This document shows positions 1 through 5,337 of a DNA stretch of 5,337 bases, one piece after another. The notes below the pieces were generated by a model. That model was not told where the DNA came from. It saw only the letters and a program-made list of their open reading frames with translations, and ran no database searches. The DNA lies in the NCBI GenBank assembly GCA_003448835.1, contig DLXM01000287.1:1-5337 (forward strand). Direction: 5' to 3'. The DNA comes from Bacteroidota bacterium (GTDB taxonomy: Bacteria > Bacteroidota > Rhodothermia > Balneolales > HLUCCA01). The translations under genes were made by a program, and so were the position numbers. How positions within the stretch are numbered: the stretch's first letter is position 1; each line of letters begins with the position of its first letter.

Positions 1-1317
1 CGTTCCCTGGGATCTGCTGCGGTAACCTTCAGCGATGAATCCTATGTTGAGCAGAAATCACTCGGATTTTATCTACAGGAACAGGTAGCATTTCAAGATA
101 AACTCTTTTTGACGGCTGCTGTCCGAATGGATAACAACTCGGCTTTCGGATCTGAGATCAATACCGTGTTCTATCCAAAATTATCTGCATCATATGTAAT
201 ATCTGATGAGGATTACTTCAATGTTCCAATGATTAATGAGATGCGTTTGCGTGCTGCTTGGGGACAAGCTGGTAATGCACCGGGTCCATTCGATGCTGTT
301 CAAACCTACGGTACAACTGCAACTACCTTACCAAACGGAACATCTGCTTCTGCTTTACAATATGTGAGCTTTGGTAATCCGGATCTTAAACCGGAACGTG
401 GTAGTGAAATCGAAGTCGGGTTCGACCTCTCGATGCTGGATAACCTAATAGATATCGAAGCAACTTACTACAACACCACAACTAATGATGCTTTGATTAG
501 TGTTCCAATTCCACCATCAATCGGATTTTCAGGATCACAGTTGCAGAACCTCGGTAAAATAAAAAATCAAGGTTTTGAATTGTTATTAACTGCCAGACCA
601 TACTCATCTTCGATGTTTTCGATAGAGCATACCTTATCGTTAACAACTAATGAAAATGAACTGGTTTCATTCGGTGATGGACGAGCTCCTGTTCAGTTTG
701 GTGTATATGCTCCGGTGCATAGATTCCAGGAAGGGTATCCTTTAGCTGGTTTCTGGGCCACAAGAGTCGCACGTGATGGTAGTGGTAACATTATCAACGC
801 GCCGAATGGTAATCCTACCGTAGAGGGCGAACAAATTTATATGGGCTCAGCGCTTCCAACCAGAGAAATTGGATTTGGAACTACAGTTTCCTTATTTGGT
901 AACTTCCAACTCTATGTGCTCTTAGATTACAAAGGTGGACATTACCAGTTCAACGTAAAAGACTGGAGACGTGATCGATCCGGCGTATCATGGGATACTG
1001 TGAATCCAGCCGCTAATGCGGATGATGTACGTGAACTTAGATTTGCCGGGCAAACCTATCAGCATATCCAGGAAGCAGACTTTATTAAATTGAGAGATGT
1101 GTCACTCAGATATGCGGTTCCACAAAGTTTTGTATCCCGACTTGGGATTCGATCAGCATCGGTTAGTGTGAGTGGACATAACCTGGCCATTTGGACCAAA
1201 TATGGTGGAGCGGATCCTGAAGTTAACTTCCATGGTGATGCCACATTTGATAGAAACGATGCCTGGACCCTACCAATGGTTCGCAGAATTTCTGCAGCAC
1301 TGAGTTTACAATTTTAA
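1..1317 (+). CDS. SusC/RagA-like TonB-dependent outer-membrane receptor, C-terminal part (5' truncated by window edge)
   Basis: This is the C-terminal 438 residues of a TonB-linked outer-membrane transporter. The frame is open from base 1 (first codon CGT), so the start, plug domain and TonB box lie outside the window; the TTG at 109 is an internal leucine, not a start. What is visible is beta-barrel: alternating aromatic/polar strands, the receptor motif NPDLKPE (residues 91-97 counted from the TTG at 109), the SusC-type phrase NLGKIKNQGFELLL, and a final strand ending in LSLQF. A terminal phenylalanine is the usual signal for barrel insertion by the BAM machinery. Proteins of this family pair with a SusD lipoprotein and use TonB-ExbBD energy to import oligosaccharides, peptides or other nutrients. 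The next gene, 30 nt downstream with no terminator between, is such a partner, so the two are very likely one operon. The substrate cannot be read from this part. Confidence 0.93.
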   Translation, partial: RSLGSAAVTFSDESYVEQKSLGFYLQEQVAFQDKLFLTAAVRMDNNSAFGSEINTVFYPKLSASYVISDEDYFNVPMINEMRLRAAWGQAGNAPGPFDAVQTYGTTATTLPNGTSASALQYVSFGNPDLKPERGSEIEVGFDLSMLDNLIDIEATYYNTTTNDALISVPIPPSIGFSGSQLQNLGKIKNQGFELLLTARPYSSSMFSIEHTLSLTTNENELVSFGDGRAPVQFGVYAPVHRFQEGYPLAGFWATRVARDGSGNIINAPNGNPTVEGEQIYMGSALPTREIGFGTTVSLFGNFQLYVLLDYKGGHYQFNVKDWRRDRSGVSWDTVNPAANADDVRELRFAGQTYQHIQEADFIKLRDVSLRYAVPQSFVSRLGIRSASVSVSGHNLAIWTKYGGADPEVNFHGDATFDRNDAWTLPMVRRISAALSLQF

Positions 1318-1336
1318 GCAACCACGCGAAATAATC

Positions 1337-1340
1337 GAGG
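1337..1340 (+). promoter_or_regulatory. Shine-Dalgarno-like GAGG before the susD-like gene
   Basis: GAGG lies 7 nt before the ATG at 1348, a normal ribosome-binding distance. It favours this ATG over the in-frame ATGs at 1360 and 1363. The other gene starts visible in this window have no comparable site, so this is the only one where a Shine-Dalgarno sequence helps choose the start. Confidence 0.45.
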
Positions 1341-1347
1341 AAAAACA

Positions 1348-2604
1348 ATGAAGAATAATATGATGTTTAAAAAAATATCTACGTTGGTTGCGACATGCTT
1401 AACACTTGTCCTGCTAACGTCATGTGAAGACATACTGTCGGTTAATGATCCGGGTGCTATACAAAGCGATCAATTAAATGATCCGGCTTTGGAGCAACTT
1501 ATTATTAACGGTGTATATAGCGAATTTCAATTTGCGTTCAATTATTTGACGCAATCGGCCAGTATTTTGAGTGATGAAGTTTATACTGATCACACAAATA
1601 TTGACCATCGTGAATTTGCACTTTTTGAGATCCGACCATCAAATGCATTAAATAGTGCGACATATACAAACCTGCAAAAGGCAAGAGTGTCGGCTGAGGA
1701 TGCTGTCGTAAGATTTCAATCCTTTGATAACCCAAATCCGGTTAATATCGCTGAAGCGTATGCTTATGCGGGATATGCGAATTTAATGCTTGGATTGCAT
1801 TTCTGTACGGTTCCGATTAATGGTGGCCCTGCCCAACCCTGGCAGGAAATCTTGAATCGTGCTGTTACGCATTTCACTAGTGCAATTAACACGGCTACCG
1901 GAGGCTCAGAAGCTGAAGTTCGAATCGCGAACATGGCTCGTGTTGGACTCGGCCGGGCTCATTTGCAATTGGGTAACGATCAACAAGCTATTAGTGCAGT
2001 ACAAAATGTACCAGCTGGCTTTGAATTTTACGTCTATCGTTCATCGAACAGTAGCCGTGAAACCAATCTGAATGCCGCTCAGTGGATCAGTTCTGATCCA
2101 TGGTTGGGCGTTGATCCACGATTCCAGAATCTGAACGATCCCCGCCTTCGTCACATCGAACAACCTAAGTTCGGATTAAACTCAAATCCGGTCTATGTTC
2201 CATTCCGACCACGTGCATATCAAGGCTGGACAGCCGATGAAGACCAGCCAATTGATTTGAACACAGGCTACATTCTGGCATCCGGATTGGAAGCACGTTA
2301 TATCATAGCCGAAGCATCTGGCGCAAATTCACAAACACTTGCATTAGTCAATGAGCGTCGTGCTGTTGGAAATCAGGATGCAGTTAACTTGTCCGGTGGA
2401 GAACTTATGGCTGAGCTCAGAGAGCAAAAAGCACGTGATTTCTTCCTGACAGTTCACCGTCTCGCTGATTTGAGAAGATATTTAGATCGTTATGGTGTAG
2501 ATATGTTCCCATCTGGTAATTATCCGTTTGGAAATTCAGCTTATGGAAGCGCAAGATGTTTCATTATTCCACAAAGTGAATTGAGCGGAAATCCAAATCT
2601 CTAA
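1348..2604 (+). CDS. RagB/SusD-like outer-membrane nutrient-uptake lipoprotein
   Basis: The 418-residue protein is the surface lipoprotein partner of the SusC-like receptor just upstream; in this family SusD forms a lid over the SusC barrel and helps capture substrate. Residues 1-26 are a lipoprotein signal peptide: basic N-terminus, hydrophobic core and lipobox LLTSC with the acylated cysteine at C26. The cysteine is followed by E-D, an acidic context that fits the surface-export signal described for Bacteroidota lipoproteins. The start NDPGAIQSDQLNDP after the signal, the helical repeat-like middle (about 110-220), and the C-terminal ELREQKARDFF (357-366) and HRLADLRRY (370-378) motifs are typical of SusD/RagB proteins. 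At 418 residues it is somewhat shorter than many characterised SusD proteins, which often exceed 500. The start at 1348 is supported by GAGG 7 nt upstream. A terminator follows 22 nt after the stop, so no further gene appears to belong to this operon. The ligand is unknown. Confidence 0.93.
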   Translation: MKNNMMFKKISTLVATCLTLVLLTSCEDILSVNDPGAIQSDQLNDPALEQLIINGVYSEFQFAFNYLTQSASILSDEVYTDHTNIDHREFALFEIRPSNALNSATYTNLQKARVSAEDAVVRFQSFDNPNPVNIAEAYAYAGYANLMLGLHFCTVPINGGPAQPWQEILNRAVTHFTSAINTATGGSEAEVRIANMARVGLGRAHLQLGNDQQAISAVQNVPAGFEFYVYRSSNSSRETNLNAAQWISSDPWLGVDPRFQNLNDPRLRHIEQPKFGLNSNPVYVPFRPRAYQGWTADEDQPIDLNTGYILASGLEARYIIAEASGANSQTLALVNERRAVGNQDAVNLSGGELMAELREQKARDFFLTVHRLADLRRYLDRYGVDMFPSGNYPFGNSAYGSARCFIIPQSELSGNPNL

Positions 2605-2626
2605 CGTTCTGAATGATTGAATTAAT

Positions 2627-2672
2627 GAATGGGTGTTGGATGATAATCGTCCTTCACCCGTTCTTTATTTTT
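2627..2672 (+). terminator. Intrinsic terminator after the susCD-like operon
   Basis: A two-part hairpin starts 22 nt after the SusD-like stop codon. The outer stem GAATGGGTG (2627-2635) pairs with CACCCGTTC (2655-2663) with one T-G wobble. After a TT/TT internal loop, the inner stem GGATGA (2638-2643) pairs with TCGTCC (2647-2652), again with one wobble, around a TAA loop. The tail TTTATTTTT runs from 2664 to 2672. This is the expected shape of a rho-independent terminator and should separate the susCD transcript from namZ. Confidence 0.85.
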
Positions 2673-2690
2673 CGAACTCGTATAAATTTA
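2661..2690 (+). promoter_or_regulatory. Tentative Bacteroidota-type promoter for namZ
   Basis: TAAATTTA at 2683-2690 matches the Bacteroidota -7 consensus TAnnTTTG at all fixed positions but the last. TTC at 2661-2663 lies 19 nt upstream, where the consensus has TTG, so each element has one mismatch. The -33 part would overlap the 3' arm of the terminator. A promoter somewhere in 2663-2736 is expected because the preceding terminator is strong, but this exact assignment is weak in such AT-rich sequence. Confidence 0.28.
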
Positions 2691-2736
2691 TCTACAGATT
2701 AAAACGGTCTGACCCCATAAACTAACCCCATCTATT

Positions 2737-3993
2737 ATGAAAAAAATCTTATTCATTGGTGTAGCGTTGCTAATTGCCGCGTGTTCACCTCAAACAGAAA
2801 CGACTGAAACACCAGCTGCGTTGAAAACTGGTGCTGAAGTACTAATTGAGCAAGATTTTGCTATCCTTGCCGGAAAAAATGTTGGCATTATTACAAACCA
2901 TACAGCAACGGTGGGTGATCGTCATATTGCCGATATCATGCATGAATCTGACAAAGTGAATGTTGTTGCTCTTTTTGGTCCAGAGCACGGAATTCGTGGC
3001 GATGCACCTGCGGGTGACAAAATTGAAGATGGAACCGATGCTGCTACAGGACTACCGGCATACTCACTTTACGGACAAATCAACAAACCAACTCCAGAAA
3101 TGCTGGAAGGCATTGATGTTTTGATTTTTGACATTCAGGATATTGGTCCACGATTCTACACATATATTTCAACGATGGGTAAAGGGATGGAAGCAGCTGC
3201 CGAGAACGGCCTGACATTTGTAGTTCTGGACAGACCAAATCCATTAGGAGGGAATCTTGTTGAGGGTCAAATCAGAGAAGAAGGATTCGAGTCATTTGTA
3301 GGCTATTTCCCGATTCCTGTTACACACGGACTCACAGTCGGTGAACTCGCAATGATGATCAAAGGTGAAGCAATGCTTCCTGGACTCGAAAACCTCGACC
3401 TTCAGGTTGTTGAAATGGAAAACTGGGATCGTAGTAAATTATGGCCGGAATACAATTTGGCCTGGAATCCACCAAGTCCAAATATCCCGGACTTTGAAAC
3501 AGCACTTTTTTATCCCGGGACATGTTTCTTTGAAGGACTCAGTGCCACAGAAGGTCGCGGAACTTATGAGCCATTTCTACAAGTTGGAGCGCCTTGGGCT
3601 GATGGTGAGGCAATAGCTGCTGAATTAAATGCAAAAAACCTTCCAGGTGTGACCTTTGAAGCAGTTACGTTTGTACCGGAGATTATCCCATCGATGTCCA
3701 CACGTCCAAAACACTTAGGAGCTGAGGTCAAAGGCGTTAAACATATCGTAACTGATATGTATGCAGTTCGTCCGGTTGAAATCGGAATGCACGTAGTACA
3801 TGCTTTCTACCACAATGCCCCTGAAGCTGAGAAAGCGACATTTTTTAATGAAGCACGTTTCGGTCGATTAGCGGGGACCAATGAAATCCACGAAATGTTT
3901 AAGGCTGGAGCAACTGCTGAAGAAGTTATAGCTTCCTGGTCAGATGAAATCTCAGTATATGATACCATGAAGAAAAAGTATCATCTGTATTGA
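2737..3993 (+). CDS. namZ: NamZ-family exo-beta-N-acetylmuramidase lipoprotein (DUF1343, GH171)
   Basis: The 418-residue protein belongs to the family formerly called DUF1343, whose characterised members (NamZ of Bacillus subtilis and Tannerella forsythia) release MurNAc from the non-reducing end of peptidoglycan fragments. Residues 1-16 are a lipoprotein signal with lipobox LIAAC (C16), followed by a Thr/Glu-rich linker, so it is probably membrane-anchored facing the periplasm or the surface. Family motifs occur in order: GIITNHTA (50-57); FGPEHGIRG (80-88), with E83 the likely catalytic glutamate; FDIQDIGPRFYTYISTM (131-147); LDRPNPLGG (164-172); VTHGLTVGELA (195-205); NPPSPNIPD (244-252); YPGTCFFEGLSATEGRGTYEPF (259-280, ending in the conserved GRGT); and the C-terminal KKYHLY. 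Length and motif order look complete. The family's common EGTNxSEGRGT appears here as EGLSATEGRGT, a modest departure near the sugar-binding region. There is no evident Shine-Dalgarno before ATG 2737, but the signal peptide fixes this start. The gene is flanked by terminators, so it is probably monocistronic. Confidence 0.93.
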   Translation: MKKILFIGVALLIAACSPQTETTETPAALKTGAEVLIEQDFAILAGKNVGIITNHTATVGDRHIADIMHESDKVNVVALFGPEHGIRGDAPAGDKIEDGTDAATGLPAYSLYGQINKPTPEMLEGIDVLIFDIQDIGPRFYTYISTMGKGMEAAAENGLTFVVLDRPNPLGGNLVEGQIREEGFESFVGYFPIPVTHGLTVGELAMMIKGEAMLPGLENLDLQVVEMENWDRSKLWPEYNLAWNPPSPNIPDFETALFYPGTCFFEGLSATEGRGTYEPFLQVGAPWADGEAIAAELNAKNLPGVTFEAVTFVPEIIPSMSTRPKHLGAEVKGVKHIVTDMYAVRPVEIGMHVVHAFYHNAPEAEKATFFNEARFGRLAGTNEIHEMFKAGATAEEVIASWSDEISVYDTMKKKYHLY

Positions 3994-4013
3994 TCTAAAT
4001 TGTAGTTAATCCC

Positions 4014-4048
4014 GAGGCGATTCAATTTATTGAGTCGCCTCTTTTTTT
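4014..4048 (+). terminator. Strong intrinsic terminator after namZ
   Basis: The arm 4014-4025 pairs with 4030-4041 over 12 pairs, with a single T-G wobble (4021/4034) and a TTTA loop at 4026-4029. The base of the stem is GC-rich (GAGGCGA with TCGCCTC). Seven T residues follow at 4042-4048. The element begins 20 nt after the namZ stop. On the minus strand there is no T tract at the matching position, so it acts on plus-strand transcripts. It argues against any start of the next gene inside it, such as the in-frame TTG at 4030. Confidence 0.93.
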
Positions 4049-4050
4049 AT

Positions 4051-4938
4051 ATGCTTATGAAATCGCTTACCCGTTTTAATCATTTTGTGATAAGAAGAAT
4101 CGAATCACGCATAACAAAATTTCGTGTGAACTTGCGAAGTCAAGGTTATGTTTTACTCACGGTGTCGTTATTATTTATGATGAGCTGCGCCCAAAATGAA
4201 CCACCAAAATCACAGTTGACGGTTATGTCGTATAATATCGCTGCCGGATTTGGCGATATTGATGGAATTGCAAATGTAATTGCAGAGGCAAATCCAGATG
4301 TGGTCGGACTCCAGGAAGTTGATGTACATTGGGGTGAGCGTTCCGGATTTATCAATCAGGCTGAATATCTGGGCGCTGCGTTGAATATGCACACATTTTT
4401 CGCTGAGATTTACACTCTTGATCCTGATTCAATTCATTTGCCTGCAAAACGTTACGGACTCGCATTTCTGAGTAAATATGAATTTGTAACCACAAAAAAT
4501 CACACGTTATCAAGATTATCTACGCAAACTGAGCCCCCGGAATTGATTCAATTACCTGGATTTGCAGAGATTGCAATAGAAAAAGATGGAAAAATTGTGC
4601 GATTATTTAACACCCATTTGGATTACAGGAGTGATCCATCGGTTCGTAAAACTCAGATTCAGGAAATGTTCGAAATCATGGGCGATCTGGATGACGCAAT
4701 AGTGCTTATGGGTGATTTGAATGCACAGCCACATGCCCCGGAATTGGGGCCTGTATTTGCGGCTTTTGAGGATTCATGGAAGGATAAAAATGATCCGGGT
4801 TATACGTTCCCGGGGGATGATCCGGTTCGAAGAATCGACTACATCATGCACACAAAATCGATGAAATCATCCGATTCAAAAGTGATTCAAAGTGCTAAAT
4901 CTGATCATGCACCGGTGATGACAATACTCGAATTTTAA
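4051..4938 (+). CDS. Endonuclease/exonuclease/phosphatase (EEP) family lipoprotein hydrolase
   Basis: This is an exported metal-dependent hydrolase of the EEP (DNase I-like) fold, whose members cut phosphodiester or phosphomonoester bonds in nucleic acids, lipids or sugar phosphates. Counting from ATG 4051 (295 aa), the catalytic set is intact: MSYNIA with N62, GLQEVD with E89, FNTHLD with H189, MGDLNAQP with D222 and N224, RRIDYI with D263, and the terminal SDHAPV with D285 and H286. The lipobox FMMSC places the lipid-modified cysteine at C46, so the enzyme acts outside the cytoplasm. The start is uncertain. ATG 4051 or 4057 gives an unusually long basic N-region (8 Lys/Arg before the hydrophobic core), while TTG 4132 would give a textbook 19-residue signal ending in the same cysteine; GTG 4126 is also possible. 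None has a clear ribosome-binding site. It lies between two NamZ-family genes, which hints at a role with cell-wall or amino-sugar material, but the substrate is unknown. Confidence 0.88.
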   Translation: MLMKSLTRFNHFVIRRIESRITKFRVNLRSQGYVLLTVSLLFMMSCAQNEPPKSQLTVMSYNIAAGFGDIDGIANVIAEANPDVVGLQEVDVHWGERSGFINQAEYLGAALNMHTFFAEIYTLDPDSIHLPAKRYGLAFLSKYEFVTTKNHTLSRLSTQTEPPELIQLPGFAEIAIEKDGKIVRLFNTHLDYRSDPSVRKTQIQEMFEIMGDLDDAIVLMGDLNAQPHAPELGPVFAAFEDSWKDKNDPGYTFPGDDPVRRIDYIMHTKSMKSSDSKVIQSAKSDHAPVMTILEF

Positions 4939-4975
4939 TAGCATTCTGAGCGATTTTCAGTAAGAATTTACTTCG

Positions 4976-5002
4976 AAAAAATACTTGCACAACCCGCAAA
5001 GT
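4976..5002 (-). terminator. Possible minus-strand terminator for the convergent NamZ-family gene
   Basis: Plus-strand ACTTGC (4983-4988) pairs with GCAAAGT (4996-5002), leaving one bulged A, around a 7-nt loop. Read on the minus strand, this hairpin is followed after one base by six T residues (complement of A at 4976-4981). It lies about 35 nt past the minus-strand stop codon, a sensible place to end that transcript. The stem is short and bulged, so this is a moderate call. Confidence 0.42.
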
Positions 5003-5029
5003 GGCTTTTAAATCCTGCCAAAATCGTCC

Positions 5030-5057
5030 ATATCTGCTTAGTAAAGCAGATATTTTT
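5030..5057 (+). terminator. Plus-strand terminator for the EEP gene, overlapping the 3' end of the minus-strand gene
   Basis: A perfect 10-bp stem, ATATCTGCTT (5030-5039) with AAGCAGATAT (5044-5053), encloses an AGTA loop, and T residues run from 5053 to 5057. It starts 91 nt after the EEP stop. Read on the minus strand there is no immediate T tract, so it should act mainly on plus-strand transcripts. Most of it overlaps the stop and last codons of the minus-strand gene. The stem has only three G-C pairs and the T run is short, so strength is uncertain. Confidence 0.6.
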
Positions 5058-5337
5058 CGCGAACTGACATGAAATCGCTGAGTTCCAGCTCCCAGGAAGC
5101 AAAAATTTCAGTTGGATTACTTCCATTTTTAATCATATCCATGAATCTGCGCGTACTGGTTAATCTGAGCATGGCCGACTCGTTCCACTCCAATTGTTCA
5201 GCATGGTGTTTGTGCACAGCCCAAACCATCGCCACGCCGACTTTGTATGGCTCAAATAGGTCCCGATCGGTAACATTCGCAAAGATTCCGTTGCTTTCAA
5301 TACCGGTTAAATAGGGATCTCTACTATGAAATGGCAT
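5038..5337 (-). CDS. Second NamZ-family (DUF1343) protein, C-terminal fragment cut by the window edge
   Basis: The final 99 codons of a minus-strand gene are present, with stop TAA at 5040-5038. The frame is still open at the right edge. The ATG at 5337-5335 is probably an internal methionine, since NamZ proteins are about 360-420 residues and roughly 300 should lie beyond the window. The fragment aligns with the end of the NamZ protein encoded at 2737-3993. Shared features are the VTD segment followed by a proline and a V/I-G (residues 22-34 here), a helix rich in hydrophobics, then G-x4-E-x2-ASW (72-82) and the terminal KYxLY. Over the last 31 residues, aligned without gaps, 12 are identical by eye. 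The two are therefore related but clearly diverged. No catalytic motif is in this part, so activity cannot be judged. The gene converges on the EEP gene. Confidence 0.82.
   Translation of the reverse strand: MPFHSRDPYLTGIESNGIFANVTDRDLFEPYKVGVAMVWAVHKHHAEQLEWNESAMLRLTSTRRFMDMIKNGSNPTEIFASWELELSDFMSVREKYLLY

Noticed and set aside
109..111. TTG at 109 as the start of a separate 402-residue protein.
   Set aside because: The same frame is open from base 1 and encodes typical SusC barrel sequence upstream of it, so this is an internal leucine.
2713..2731. Two CCCCAT copies (2713-2718 and 2726-2731) 13 nt apart just before the namZ start.
   Set aside because: Six-base repeats in a short leader are easily due to chance; no third copy or palindrome was seen, so it is not called as an operator.
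4030..4050. In-frame TTG at 4030 as the start of the EEP gene.
   Set aside because: It lies inside the stem of the strong namZ terminator and has no ribosome-binding site; later starts fit better.
4948..4974. Small inverted repeats right after the EEP stop (CTGA/TCAG and GTAA/TTAC).
   Set aside because: Stems of four pairs with no T tract are too weak to call a terminator.
5069..5314. Plus-strand open frame of 81 codons within the right-hand region.
   Set aside because: It is antisense to the minus-strand NamZ-family sequence, which has clear homology to the NamZ protein at 2737-3993, and shows no recognisable motif.

Overview
The window most resembles a low-to-moderate-GC member of the Bacteroidota/Balneolota/Rhodothermota group. 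The main evidence is a SusC/RagA-type TonB-dependent receptor followed directly by a RagB/SusD-type lipoprotein, plus several lipoproteins with clear lipoboxes and mostly weak or absent Shine-Dalgarno sequences. The style of the SusC and SusD C-termini and the modest GC make Balneolota-like marine bacteria a reasonable guess, but that is inference from reading the sequence, not a placement.

Layout, left to right. (1) 1-1317, plus strand: the C-terminal 438 residues of a SusC/RagA-like outer-membrane receptor, cut by the left edge. (2) 1348-2604, plus: its SusD/RagB-like lipoprotein partner, 30 nt downstream. A strong hairpin with a T-rich tail (2627-2672) ends this transcription unit. (3) 2737-3993, plus: a NamZ-family exo-beta-N-acetylmuramidase lipoprotein (formerly DUF1343, GH171), followed by a near-perfect intrinsic terminator (4014-4048). 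(4) about 4051-4938, plus: an endonuclease/exonuclease/phosphatase (EEP) fold lipoprotein with a full set of catalytic motifs. Its true start is uncertain because the 5' end runs up to, and on the longest reading into, the upstream terminator. (5) 5038-5337, minus: the C-terminal 99 residues of a second, diverged NamZ-family protein, cut by the right edge and convergent with the EEP gene. Candidate intrinsic terminators for both directions lie in 4976-5057, and the plus-strand one sits over the last codons of the minus-strand gene.

Functional reading (inference). SusCD pairs import oligomers across the outer membrane, and NamZ enzymes remove MurNAc from the non-reducing end of peptidoglycan fragments. 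Two NamZ-family genes flanking an EEP hydrolase next to a SusCD pair suggest a locus for scavenging or recycling cell-wall or other amino-sugar material. The terminators divide it into at least three or four transcripts, so joint regulation is not shown. No RNA genes, CRISPR arrays, insertion sequences or long repeats were seen. No gene-free stretch exceeds about 135 bases.
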